DNA of 64,000 nt. It comes from Flavivirga jejuensis (GTDB lineage Bacteria > Bacteroidota > Bacteroidia > Flavobacteriales > Flavobacteriaceae). Position numbers and translations under genes: made by a program. The notes under the pieces were generated by a model. The model saw only the letters and a list, made by a program, of their open reading frames with translations. It searched no databases and was not told the DNA's origin. Shown piece after piece: positions 35,701 through 45,600 of the stretch (its first letter is position 1; every line of letters begins with the position of its first letter). Location: assembly GCF_030540765.1 (NCBI RefSeq), contig NZ_JAUOEL010000010.1:1-64000 (forward strand), read 5' to 3'.

Positions 35701-36654
35701 CTATTCGTGTTTCAGTTCCTCAAATAAGTTTGAACCATTTAATTTAGGAATACATTTTTCAATTAGAAAAGGAATCGTATCAAATTTTATTGTCGATTTA
35801 CTAATTACTAACTGAACCATCAGACCTCTTTTGTTTATCTCTTTTGATTGATCAAATATAAAATTTCCTATACCGTAATAAATTGGTTTTTCTTTGTATG
35901 TTTCAACTGTCTGAACTGTATGTGTATGGTGTCCAATAATGCAATCGGCACCAGAATTAATCAATTTATACGCATCTTGTTTTTGAGATGTTAATGGGAT
36001 TAAAGTATGTTCTACTCCCCAATGCAATTGAATTAATATTATGCACTCAGGATCAGCATTTCTTAATACTTTAATTCGCTGGGCTATTTTATCAATTGAT
36101 TCTTCACAGACACATGGCATATCTTCTAAATACGTCCAATTTTCCGATGGTACTCGTAATGATGATAGCACATAGATATTTCTGGGTTCAGTGGCAATTA
36201 ATTCTTCCTTACAAGCATGTTTTACATTTTCGCCATAGCCCAAAGGAAATAAACCACTTTTTAATATTTTCGATTGTGTATCTACAAGCCCATCTCTTCC
36301 CTGATCCATAGAGTGATTATTAGCTAGATTTAAATGAGTTATTCCATGTTTTTTTAATACATCTAGCCACTCTGGATTGCCTCTGAAAATATATTTTTTA
36401 CTGATTGGTTCTTTGATATTGGTCGCTGGGCATTCAAGATTAGCGATAACGATATCATTTTCATGAAATACAGAATCTATAGAATTATGAAACAAACTCT
36501 CTATTCCTAAATGCTCTATTCGTTCGCGCACACCTCTATCTAAAAGTAAATCACCTACAAAAATTATTTTTTTTGTATACGATTTTTCATCTTTTGACTG
36601 ACATGAGCTTATTAAAATACTCATTAACAGAAAAATGAAATTCTTTTTCAACAT
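35701..36654 (-). CDS. CapA-family lipoprotein (PgsA-like metallophosphatase fold)
   Basis: I chose the ATG at 36654, giving 317 residues with a lipoprotein signal (MLKKNFIFLLMSILISSC). The in-frame ATG at 36690 lies in the upstream gene. CapA motifs are present: IIFVGDLLLDRG, VIANLECPATN, HLNLANNHSMDQG, LHWGVEH, IIGHHTHTVQ and YYGIGNFIFDQ, all metal-site loops of the calcineurin-like CapA fold. Members are linked to poly-gamma-glutamate export. It follows the DUF3160 gene by four bases and is the last gene of a three-lipoprotein operon. Confidence 0.9.
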   Translation of the reverse strand: MLKKNFIFLLMSILISSCQSKDEKSYTKKIIFVGDLLLDRGVRERIEHLGIESLFHNSIDSVFHENDIVIANLECPATNIKEPISKKYIFRGNPEWLDVLKKHGITHLNLANNHSMDQGRDGLVDTQSKILKSGLFPLGYGENVKHACKEELIATEPRNIYVLSSLRVPSENWTYLEDMPCVCEESIDKIAQRIKVLRNADPECIILIQLHWGVEHTLIPLTSQKQDAYKLINSGADCIIGHHTHTVQTVETYKEKPIYYGIGNFIFDQSKEINKRGLMVQLVISKSTIKFDTIPFLIEKCIPKLNGSNLFEELKHE

Positions 36655-36658
36655 AAGA

Positions 36659-39082
36659 TTAGCAGCCTGAACTATAGAAGATTTTCTCATTTGATTTTGG
36701 TGATTCTATAGGAAGAATAATTTCCTTAATCCATTCTGGTTGCTGTGGAGCTTCATTATTTTCCAGCATTTCTTGCCACTCTTCATCAGTTAAACGATTG
36801 CCCAAGGGAAGTTTAAACTCATGATAGTTTAAAACAGCACCTTTAGTAATGTATAAATATCCTTCAATTTCAACAACAACAAAAATGTCATTTACATCAC
36901 CTGTCGCAACATGGAGTATCCCACTGTCTGGATTATTATTACCATTAGCGGTATAAACATCTGCAACAATAGCAACCGATTTATCAGGCCCTTTTACATT
37001 ATGCCAGCCATCCAAATATTGACCTTTTTGTTTTACTAAATCTAAAGTAATCCACTCGAAAGTACTTCCAATATATTCAATCTGACGATATTCTGCTTCT
37101 GATAATTTTTTTCCGGCCAACTCCTTTTTACTTGCCGTAAGTAAAAATTGAGCATTTTCTCTCATTTTAGTTGTAATTCTTCCAATTTCACTTGTCATCA
37201 GGTTATTTCTTTCAAGAACAGATTTAGTTAAATCGATTAACTCTATTACGGCGCTCCAATATTTTATATTTGGTTCAACATACCCTACAGTATATGGTGC
37301 AGGCGGGCCGCCACCTCCACACTCTGCAGCCATTGGTTGTTCGGCATAAAGAATGGCATCATGTTTTAATTCTGCCCAAGAAGACAAGGATGCATTTAAA
37401 TCTTTTTTCTGCCACTGAGCGTTTTGCATAAAATATGGATAACTATTGTCTGGTTTTTGAAGTTCAAGTAAGGTTTTAATCCATTTATTATAAAGGGTAG
37501 CATCCCAGTTTACATCTTTCATCTTGTGTTTTAAGTCAGATAATTTATCAGGATATTTATCCCAATTTTCACCTTCATGCAATTCATTAAGTAAAAGGTT
37601 TTCTGCAGAATGACTACCAAAAGCTGCCATTACATCCAATCCTTTTGGATATCCCCTTTTAGTTGGATTAGATTCAGCATCCACAAGCTCCTGCAGTATC
37701 TCATTATCGACAAGATAACGTTGAGGAATAAAATTAATTTTATCCACACAGCCTTTAGGGAGTTTAGGTTTGATTTTATTCTGAGCATCAGCCACTTTTT
37801 TCACCTCTTTTCTGAAATTATCGAATATATCAACATTCGATAATAGTTCCCCTAATGCATAATTACCATCATTATATAATTTAGCCAGATTAAGAAAGGA
37901 TACATTGTCTGGAGCACCAATAATGAAATTTATAGGCTCCATTAATGCTTTGTAATTATTCATTGAATTATCATTCTTTGCAAGAACTGAAGCACTAAGT
38001 ATTGCTCTTTTTAGCTGTTCGTCATTATCCAAACAAAATGGAGCTGTCTGTAGCCACATCATAGCTTTAAAATATTTTTTTAGGCTCTCGGTTCTAGTAT
38101 AATGACCTCTGGGTTTATAGAGACTATAGGGGAACTCAACCATATTATAATCTAAAAAAGTTGATGTTTTATCTATTGCCTCATTAATATGGTGTAACTC
38201 TTCATGATATAAATTTTCAAATACAGAAGGTACTTCTACCTGTTTATCTGTTAATACGGTATATGCAATAGCATAATATGTTTCATTGTATTGAGCCATG
38301 TTTTTAATAGAACTGTCAGAACTTGATGTTGCAATATCATTCATGTCTTTCATCATGCTTTGGCATATATCTGATATGAGTTTAATGAACTTATCTTCTT
38401 CTATTGTTCTAAGTACATATCCGAAATACATATGAAATAGCTGCATATACATATCAGTAGTTACAAAATTTGGGAATTGCTGATAATCATTTTGCTCGTA
38501 TACATGGAATAGCTGAATATTATCATTTGGAACAATCGCAAAACCATTTTTATCAAGCATATCCATTAGTTTTGGATTAACCTTCTCAAGCTGAAAGAGA
38601 TTCACAATATTGTCCATATTGGCTACAGTCCTGTTATTTTGAGTTTTTAAATTTATAGACTTTAGCTCATCCTCTCGTCTTTTTAGCTTGTTTATAAACT
38701 CCTGTTCTTGTTTGGTAAATGAAATAGGTTCTATGATTTCACCTCCTTCTTCAGACCACCATCTATCCTCCATTTTTTTTTCGTACCAATTGGTAGTATT
38801 AAAGTATGCTCTTAGATCGGCTTTCATAAAGCAGTAGCCTTGTTTTGCAAAAAATGAGTTGCGAAGAATTCGAATATCCGAGAGGCTAAGTTTGGTAATA
38901 TCCATTTCAAAATCAACTTCTTCAAATACTATGGTCTCTTCTGTAGTTTCTTTTTCAGACTCAATATTTTTTGATATGATTTTATCAACCTGTTTTGAGT
39001 CTGAAGAATTATTTTTTTTTGAATTTTCTGATCTGCAAGAAAATAGAAACAATGAGATTAATATTAAAATATAATATTTCAT
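36659..39082 (-). CDS. DUF3160 lipoprotein with N-terminal YARHG domain
   Basis: The 807-residue protein starts with a lipoprotein signal (ILILISLFLFSC), a Ser/Asn/Lys linker and a YARHG domain (LSLSDIRILRNSFFAKQGYCF... to NWYEKK, about 65-105). Such domains bind the cell envelope. A long DUF3160 region follows (about 165-790), with LFHMYFGYVLRTIEED, GAPDNVSFLNLAKLYNDG and MAAECGGGGPPAPYTVGYVEPN. The function of DUF3160 is unknown. It is encoded between a small lipoprotein and CapA. The trio is probably an envelope system carried by the ICE (inference). Confidence 0.85.
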   Translation of the reverse strand: MKYYILILISLFLFSCRSENSKKNNSSDSKQVDKIISKNIESEKETTEETIVFEEVDFEMDITKLSLSDIRILRNSFFAKQGYCFMKADLRAYFNTTNWYEKKMEDRWWSEEGGEIIEPISFTKQEQEFINKLKRREDELKSINLKTQNNRTVANMDNIVNLFQLEKVNPKLMDMLDKNGFAIVPNDNIQLFHVYEQNDYQQFPNFVTTDMYMQLFHMYFGYVLRTIEEDKFIKLISDICQSMMKDMNDIATSSSDSSIKNMAQYNETYYAIAYTVLTDKQVEVPSVFENLYHEELHHINEAIDKTSTFLDYNMVEFPYSLYKPRGHYTRTESLKKYFKAMMWLQTAPFCLDNDEQLKRAILSASVLAKNDNSMNNYKALMEPINFIIGAPDNVSFLNLAKLYNDGNYALGELLSNVDIFDNFRKEVKKVADAQNKIKPKLPKGCVDKINFIPQRYLVDNEILQELVDAESNPTKRGYPKGLDVMAAFGSHSAENLLLNELHEGENWDKYPDKLSDLKHKMKDVNWDATLYNKWIKTLLELQKPDNSYPYFMQNAQWQKKDLNASLSSWAELKHDAILYAEQPMAAECGGGGPPAPYTVGYVEPNIKYWSAVIELIDLTKSVLERNNLMTSEIGRITTKMRENAQFLLTASKKELAGKKLSEAEYRQIEYIGSTFEWITLDLVKQKGQYLDGWHNVKGPDKSVAIVADVYTANGNNNPDSGILHVATGDVNDIFVVVEIEGYLYITKGAVLNYHEFKLPLGNRLTDEEWQEMLENNEAPQQPEWIKEIILPIESPKSNEKIFYSSGC

Positions 39083-39102
39083 AATTTGATAATTATCGCT
39101 TT

Positions 39103-39627
39103 TTATTCGTTTAATAATGCCTTCGCTTTTTCGATAGTAATTTCTCTATTTATATAAGTTGTGAACTTAAGGCCAAATTTTCGCCATTTATATTCAGCCA
39201 CCAAATATTTTCCACTTTTTTCTTTTTCAATACTTCGTATCCGAGCCCCTTTTTTGTCTTCAACGAATTTAAAATCTACCAATTCTTGTCCCAATGATGA
39301 ACCAAGCCAAAGAGGTCTTACCAGACCATAATAATTTTTAAAAATAAAAAGGCGTTTACTCATCGTAGAATCAAATCGCGTGGTTTTTATTACCCCAACA
39401 AGTATATCGTCTTTCCCATTATTGTCTACATCTCCAACCTGAAATTGATAAACAGGATATGGAAGTTGCCAATTATTAATAGTAGTATCTGTTTTTATTT
39501 GAACATAATGAAGTGTATCATTCTCAGAAACAAGAGAAAACTTATTATCTTCAACGCTTAATTTTGAACATGATATCGCGCCAAGAAATAATATGTTTAT
39601 GTATAAAATAATCTTAATCGCTTTCAT
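39103..39627 (-). CDS. Small lipoprotein with FG-GAP-like Asp-rich motif
   Basis: I chose the ATG at 39627 over the TTG at 39639, giving 174 residues with a lipoprotein signal (KIILYINILFLGAISC). The body has one FG-GAP-like calcium motif (VGDVDNNGKDDILVGVIK) and a short beta-rich tail. It is the first gene of the CapA/DUF3160 operon, 20 bases before the DUF3160 start. No function is known to me. Confidence 0.75.
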   Translation of the reverse strand: MKAIKIILYINILFLGAISCSKLSVEDNKFSLVSENDTLHYVQIKTDTTINNWQLPYPVYQFQVGDVDNNGKDDILVGVIKTTRFDSTMSKRLFIFKNYYGLVRPLWLGSSLGQELVDFKFVEDKKGARIRSIEKEKSGKYLVAEYKWRKFGLKFTTYINREITIEKAKALLNE

Positions 39628-39634
39628 TTTTAAA

Positions 39635-39654
39635 GCCAAATCAAAAGATTTGGC
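39635..39654. promoter_or_regulatory. Perfect hairpin in the lipoprotein operon leader
   Basis: GCCAAATC (39635-39642) pairs perfectly with GATTTGGC (39647-39654) around AAAA, eight bases upstream of the chosen start codon. It could be an operator or a translational control hairpin. The AGCCAAA/TTTGGC core resembles the sites flanking the AAA ATPase. Confidence 0.5.
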
Positions 39655-39988
39655 GGTCTTTGTTAAAAGTATAAAACTTTGGATTAGGCGCCAAAACTTG
39701 TAGGCTTCCCGTAATTAGAACTGTTTGTTTTTCAAAAAATATCAAAATTATTGTTTTTAATTCAAATGGTGCTAACCTCATTTGAATTAATTTCAGCATA
39801 TACTACTGGTGGTATTTTTCCAAAGGAAGGAGTATTCTATTATTTATATGTAGTAATTCAGGCATAGTTTTTGAAGAATATTCTTCAAAATAATTATCTA
39901 ACCTTTTAATTTTACGACTCCTACATCAGTAAGATTATCTATACCGAAATAAATTTGGGGGATACAAATTTTATAAAGGGATAAAGGT
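39655..39988. other. Divergent region between lipoprotein operon and rteC
   Basis: About 330 bases of AT-rich DNA without a coding frame. It should contain the promoters of both units. A GTATAAAACTTTGG segment (about 39669) is the best promoter-like element that I see. Confidence 0.4.
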
Positions 39989-40819
39989 ATGGACTTGAAA
40001 ATTTTATCAAAAGAGTTATCGGATGAACTAGATAACGTTCAATTAATTACTTTAGATGTTGTAAAACAGGCAGATTTATCAATTGTGCTGTGTCGCAACT
40101 TGATATCAAAATTTAAAAAGGCTATTACAAAAAAAGGGTTTGAGAATGATAAAATGGAAATTGAGTTTTTCAAGGAAATAAAGCAAATTCCATTATCCAA
40201 TTTAATCTATTATTCCGAATTGCGATCTTTTGAAATACAATATCCAAAAGGTAATACAACATTCAAAAAGCAAGCCATAGTTAAAAAGATTAATAAGCTA
40301 AATCGGTTCTTTGTAGTTAATATGGATTTTGTTCAATACATTGAGCAGGAACATATGTATTTGGACGACCATTATTTTACTAGAATCTATTTCAATAATT
40401 TTAATGCTACCCATTCAAAGTATTACTACCGTGATCCTGATTTTAGCACTTCCCACGACCTTTTGTTAGCTAAATTAACGGCAAATAAGAGGCTTATAAA
40501 ATATTTAGAAGAACGGTTTAAGAATGTAAACAGAAGGAATGGTGCAAAGATAAAGAATGTGGTAAAAGGCTTTAAATGGACGGCTTCAAAATCTGCATTA
40601 GTAGAACTCATCTACGCACTCAATTATAATAGGGCAATTAATAATGGAGAAATAGAGCTTAAAGAAATGGTTATTCGATTTCAGGAAATTTTTGATTTTG
40701 ATATGAAAGACTTTTATAAAACCTATTCAGAAATAAAAGCCAGAAAAAAGAGCCGTACAAAGTTTTTAGATGAACTTTCTGAAGGCTTGATGTCCCGAAT
40801 GAATAAAGAGGATGACTAA
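39989..40819 (+). CDS. rteC: RteC family regulator of ICE excision
   Basis: The 276-residue protein shows the RteC layout: helical N-terminus, YYSELRSFEIQYP, DDHYFTRIYF and FKWTASKSALVELIYALNYNRAINNGEIELKEMVIRFQEIFDF. It has the closing basic segment ARKKSRTKFLDEL. In CTnDOT, RteC is a DNA-binding activator of the excision operon. RteA/RteB are not present here, so control may differ. It is followed by a strong terminator. Confidence 0.9.
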   Translation: MDLKILSKELSDELDNVQLITLDVVKQADLSIVLCRNLISKFKKAITKKGFENDKMEIEFFKEIKQIPLSNLIYYSELRSFEIQYPKGNTTFKKQAIVKKINKLNRFFVVNMDFVQYIEQEHMYLDDHYFTRIYFNNFNATHSKYYYRDPDFSTSHDLLLAKLTANKRLIKYLEERFKNVNRRNGAKIKNVVKGFKWTASKSALVELIYALNYNRAINNGEIELKEMVIRFQEIFDFDMKDFYKTYSEIKARKKSRTKFLDELSEGLMSRMNKEDD

Positions 40820-40943
40820 CTGTTTTACACAAAACCAAATATTTATAAAAATCTTTTGAATGACATTGACTTATTGGAATTTTGAATTGTTTTTAACTTT
40901 AAATTTGTCTATCTTAGTATCAAATAACGTTAAGTTAAATCAA

Positions 40944-40974
40944 TTAAAAAGGGACTTATTCGGAACCTTTTTAA
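40944..40974 (+). terminator. Terminator after rteC
   Basis: TTAAAAAGG (40944-40952) and CCTTTTTAA (40966-40974) form perfect nine-base arms around a 13-base loop, ending in T-rich sequence. Confidence 0.65.
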
Positions 40975-41019
40975 TATAAAAATTGATAATATACCGAACG
41001 TAAAGAGATTAGAGGGTAA

Positions 41020-41100
41020 GGGCATCGTCCTGCCACCCCGATGACATAGAATATCAATCTATACTAAAAACCTGTTAATCGTATGATTAACAGGTTTTTT
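41020..41100 (+). ncRNA. Possible short structured transcript with a strong terminator
   Basis: A locally GC-rich hairpin (CATCG at 41023-41027 with CGATG at 41039-41043) is followed by a perfect 15-base terminator stem (41066-41080 with 41085-41099, loop GTAT) ending in a T run. There is no coding frame. The pair is gene-like for a small RNA between rteC and the recombinase, but no promoter was identified. The terminator itself is certain. Confidence 0.4.
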
Positions 41101-41115
41101 CATTTTTAACGATAT

Positions 41116-41487
41116 CTAAGGAGTATAAAAAACATCACTAAGGACAACAAATAGTTCCCAAATTTTGCCTCCCATGGATTCAATAAAGTCATGGTCTTCA
41201 TATCTGTCGTAAATAGTGGGGTGATCAATCATCCCTTTGCTTGGATAAATGTAAGTGATTAAGCGATCACAATGATGATAATTCCTGTCATCATCAAGCT
41301 CGATCTTAACTTTAAATTTGGTTTGAAGTTGGTCAAAAAGATTTAAGTGATTTTTTTTTTTTTTTTTTGGTTTTGTTTAACTTTTGAAGGGTCAACAGAA
41401 TTGAAGAAATCTAACGTATCGTTTTTTATTTGAGATGGAATGTTCAAGTTTCAGTGTTAATTTTTTACGTAAATCGTAATTGCCCAT
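41116..41487 (-). pseudogene. Decayed unknown gene interrupted by a 19-base T run
   Basis: Two leftward coding-like segments in different frames (NIPSQIKNDTLDFFNSVDPSKVKQNQ, then FDQLQTKFKVKIELDDDRNYHHCDRLITYIYPSKGMIDHP) are joined at an unbroken run of 19 T at 41351-41369. The end is TP-stop at 41116. An ATG at 41487 is in a third frame. It looks like one gene of about 120 codons broken by slippage. The product is not recognised. Confidence 0.35.
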
Positions 41488-41532
41488 AACAATGGGATAT
41501 GTGTACTGGTACACATATATCCATTATCTTTT

Positions 41533-42114
41533 TCACAAATCTAGTGGATTTCTGATGGATTTGAAGCTATTTACGGCAACATGTGTATAAATTTCTGTTG
41601 TTTTTATACTACTATGCCTTAAAAGAATTTGTATATATCTAATATCAATGCCGTCTTCTAAAAGGTGTGTAGCAAAGCTATGTCTCAGTATATGAGGGGT
41701 TACCTTTTTAATGATACCAGCTTTTTTACTTGCCCTTTTTACAATCTTGGTAACATTTCCTACCGAATACTTTTGTTCACAAACACCCTTCATAGGTTTC
41801 CATTGTGTATAGTATATCCTTAAATCTTTTAAAATAGTATTTGAAAGTATCGAATAGTGATCTTTATTATTCTTGGTATTACTTATATAAATCAACATAC
41901 GTTCACTGTAAATGTCGGTTATCTTTAAGTTTAAAAGTTCACTCCTACATAAGCCCGCTGAATACAGCAAACCAACTATGCAACGATGTTTTATGTTGTT
42001 GGTACTATTAATTATAGCAAGAGTTTCTTTTTTGGATAGTATCTGCGGGAGTAAAAATACTGTTAATTGTACAATTAACGGTGTTTTTGGTTTTTGACAT
42101 TTTTTTGATGCCAA
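41533..42114 (-). pseudogene. Tyrosine recombinase lacking its N-terminal domain
   Basis: The 193-residue catalytic domain has SAGLCRSELLNLKITDI (first Arg), HILRHSFATHLLEDGIDIRYIQILLRHSSIKTTEIYTHV (HxxR, His, catalytic Tyr). All four late residues are intact. The SAM-like core-binding domain of about 100 residues is missing. An in-frame TGA just upstream and a TTG-only start show it is truncated, and the middle (QWKPMKGVCEQKYSVGNV) is shorter than in relatives. It is probably the remains of the ICE or of an integron-like integrase. It is leftward, at the right edge of the ICE. Confidence 0.75.
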
Positions 42115-42360
42115 AGATAAGTACGTTTTAACTCCTATTCAATTTAATGGAGTCTATAAAATGAAAATTTTATTTGCAAATGTAAATTCCGCAAAACTTT
42201 TTTCTGTATTTAGGAGGATTATAGTATTGTTCAACTTACAATTCTGAATGTGTCTTACAGACTTCTCTAGATACTGAAATAATTAAACAAGTTAAGCACA
42301 AACAACTCACAGATTTTTAATATCAAATCCCTCTAATACAATTATTTATCCTTTTAAGAC
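42115..42360. other. Gene-free right border region of the ICE
   Basis: No gene is seen between the recombinase remnant and the PKS promoter region. TTTGCAAATG (about 42170) is near the attachment-type core TTTGC of CTnDOT elements, but no copy pairing with it was found on the left side. Confidence 0.35.
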
Positions 42361-42400
42361 AAGCTTTAATCCGCTAGAGGCAAGTTTTAATCCGCTAGAG
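42361..42400 (+). promoter_or_regulatory. Tandem 21-base repeat upstream of the PKS operon
   Basis: AAGCTTTAATCCGCTAGAG (42361-42379) and AAGTTTTAATCCGCTAGAG (42382-42400) are repeated with a 21-base period, exactly two helical turns. They lie 250 bases upstream of the PKS start codon. This is the layout of a tandem activator binding site. The remaining 42401-42647 is AT-rich leader. Confidence 0.55.
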
Positions 42401-42647
42401 ATAATTACTAACATTGATATTTGTTAAGTGTCTGAAATATAAGTTTAGCATTTTTTTGTTTGATGAATCCAAATCTCTTATTGGGTTCCCATTTAGTTCA
42501 CAAATAGCTATATATAAAATTAGGATGAGAATATTAAAAAAGCTTGATAGAAGAAATCATAGAAAATCAATTTCAGATAAAATTATAGAACGTTGCGTTG
42601 CTCATAAATTAATGACTTTTTGTGAAATTAAAATTAATGAGATTTAG

Positions 42648-45600
42648 ATGAGTAACCCAAAAAATAAAGTAGCTATAGTTGGTATTGCTTGTCGTTTTCC
42701 TGAAGCAGAAAATTATAAGCAGTACTGGAAAAATCTAATAAAAGGAAGAGATTCAATTAAAGAAATTCCTAAGACTCGATGGAATTCAGATAATTTTTAT
42801 ACTACAAATAGAAGAGAACCAGAAAAGTCAGTTAGTAAATGGTGCGGATTAGTTAAAGATGCGACCAGTTTTGATCATGAATTTTTTGGTATATCTGCCC
42901 GAGAGGCATATTATTTAGACCCGCAGCAACGCATCAGTTTAGAGACTGCTTGGCATTGTATGGAAGACAGTGGAATAAAACTAGAAACCTTACAGAAAGC
43001 TCATACAAGTGTATATACTGGAGTTATGTCTACAGATTATAAGCATGTTTTGAATACAGCAAACGACAATATAGACGCGTTTCATGCCATTGGAAATTAT
43101 GAATGTATCCTAGCTAATAGAATTTCACATTCTTTGGGTTTAACTGGCAGTAGTCAATCCATAAATGCTGCATGTGCATCTTCTTTAATAGCTATTCACG
43201 AGGCAAAAAAAAGTTTGATATTAAATGAAAGTGATTATGTTTTTGCTGGAGGCGTCAGTTTAAATTTGCACCCTTGGAAGTATATTTCTTTTTCAAAAGC
43301 CGGAATGTTAAGTAATCGTGGACGTTGTAGAACTTTTGATAGAAGTGCAGATGGCTATGTACCTGGTGATGGTGTTGGGTTTGTTTTACTCGAACGTATG
43401 GAGGATGCTATTAAAAATGGGCATCACATCTATGGGGTAATATCGGGATCAGCTGTAAATCATACAGGTAAAAGCAGAGGGATGACCGCCCCAAAAATCG
43501 AAGCACAAAAAGCAGTTATTGAAAATGCAATGAAAGATGCAGATGTAAAAGCCTCGGAGATTGCCTATGTAGAAGCACATGGTACAGGAACAAGTTTAGG
43601 CGATCCCATTGAGGTTGAGGCATTAAAACAGGTATATAAAGCACATGATATTCAAAACGAAAGCCGTTTTATAGGATCTGTGAAGACTAATATAGGTCAT
43701 TTAGAAGCAGCTGCAGGAATTGCAGGCGTCATAAAAGTACTTATGATGTTTAAGAATAAACAAGTTCCTCCATTATTACATATTAACATTCCTAATCCCA
43801 TAATTGACTTTAAATCTACACCCTTCAAATTGCCAATGAAGATTGAGTCATTACCTGAAGTAAGTTCCGAACAGCGATTTGTAGCGGGTATTTCATCTTT
43901 TGGGTTTGGTGGCGCAAATTCTCATATTATATTGGCATCTTACAATAGCGAAAAAAAGACAGTTACAAAGAAACCAGAAAATAAAAAATCATTCCAAGGT
44001 CTTCTATTCTTATTATCCTCAGGAAGTAAAGGCCAAATTGTAACGCAAAAATTACTTCTAAAGGAACATTGGGAGGCATTAAAAAAGGAAACAAACGACT
44101 CGGAATTATATGCTGTCTTAAAAAGAATTTCACGATCATTATTTAAAAGAAGGTTGATGAAATTTAGGACTTCAACTGTTGTTACTTCAGTAAGTGAATA
44201 TGAAGCTTTTTTAAATGACGTCGATCCAAATAATGCTGTTGAAGTTCATCAAAATCGATTTCACATTCATATTGCAAGTTCATTTAAGGATGTAAATACA
44301 CTACATGGGCTTGTGGATAGCTATGAAGAATTATCTCGCCTTGGGTTAGTTGCCAAGAGTATGAGTGGTATCGGGAAAGCAAATTACTTAGTAGGGGTAT
44401 TAAGTGGGATTACCATGCAATCTGATGTCAAAAAAGCCATTTTCAATTCAAAAAACAGTAAATATGATGCTTTAAAATTCCCGAAATTTCCCGTTTGGAT
44501 CAATACAGATGAGCACGAATGGTTATTACCATATCTATTTACCGAGTCGTATATAGAAACTTTACTGAATAGTTTAGAGTTAGACTCGAACGATATTCGC
44601 TATTACATAGATAAGGCTCGCTTGCTTTATAATTATCAATATACTTTCCAACATTACCTTAAAGAGTGGGAAGTCGCTTTAAACAAAAAGCTTGATTTAG
44701 ATTTAAACGTTGAAAAAGTAATAAAAGATGAAGCATTTTTATTTGCAATAGATGACAGAGGTAAAAAATTACGAGCACTATTAACTTTAGCTATTATAAG
44801 TAGTTTAAAGCGTTTGGATTCGCGTTGGTTCTTGTTTTCGAAACAAGTTATAGTGAATGAATCTTTCAATGAATTAATTGATTTAATTGTAGACCAAGTT
44901 ATTCAATATGAGGATTTAATTGATTTAGTATTCAACCCAGACTTGTCTAAAAAAGAAATTGTTTCACATCTCAATAATAAGGTCAAAAAAATTGACAGAA
45001 AGAAGTCCTATACCATTCTGAAACATGAAATGAAGCAAGCTTTATCTCTAGATGATGTTTGGATGAATTCTTGGATTGATTCAGAAAACAAAAAGGATCT
45101 TATACAGCTACAAAAATCTCTTAAAGAAAAGGAGCAAATTCCTGTTATTCAATTTGGTGGAGAGCGATCAGATTTTGATTCTCTAGATGTTATTCATGTG
45201 AAAGATGGTAAAGATTTACTGGCCTTATTATCTAAACTAACCGAAGCAGGCATGGTTATAAAAGAAGACGTATTCTTTTCTGAAGAGCCTTATACACCTA
45301 TTGCTTTACCAGGATACCCTTTTAAAAAGGTATTTCATTGGGCTAAACCAGCAGAAGGATTCGATATTGGAAATCGCTTAAAAACTCAAAAAACAAAAGA
45401 AACGCAAGTAGTAGTACAAGAGACCAGACAAAAGCTAGAGAAAGTAACCGAAAATGGAATTTTAAGAGAGAAAAAAACGAATGAACATACGATTAAAAAT
45501 AAAATAGAGAATATTTTAACAGAATTGCTTGTAAATGAACTTAAGTTAGAAAAAGAAAAAATTGATTTTAGTTTAAGCATCAGTAATTATGGAATTGATT

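Larger units (their letters stand above)
8049..42114. mobile_element. Integrative conjugative element of the CTnDOT/Bacteroidota type, probably with a damaged left end
   Basis: The region combines a T4SS transfer operon (traE, F, G, I, J, K, M, N), a coupling protein, relaxase, BfmA/BtgA protein, RadC, SSB, RteC, a HTH protein and a tyrosine recombinase at the right edge. Cargo includes a type III CRISPR-Cas locus, an AAA ATPase and cell-envelope genes. traL, traO, traP and traQ homologues were not found. The coupling protein is cut by IS4, and the recombinase has lost its N-terminal domain, so self-transfer is unlikely without help (inference). The exact borders are unknown: no att direct repeat was identified, and the coordinates given are those of the outermost element-type genes. 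Confidence 0.75.

Noticed and set aside
41000-41050. tRNA-like segment near the ICE right end
   Set aside because: The GC-rich hairpin cannot be folded into a cloverleaf and lacks a T-loop and an acceptor stem.
42414-42647. 77-codon frame ending directly before the 2120-residue PKS
   Set aside because: It is AT-driven with no recognisable motif. It occupies the likely leader after the tandem repeats, so it is treated as non-coding.
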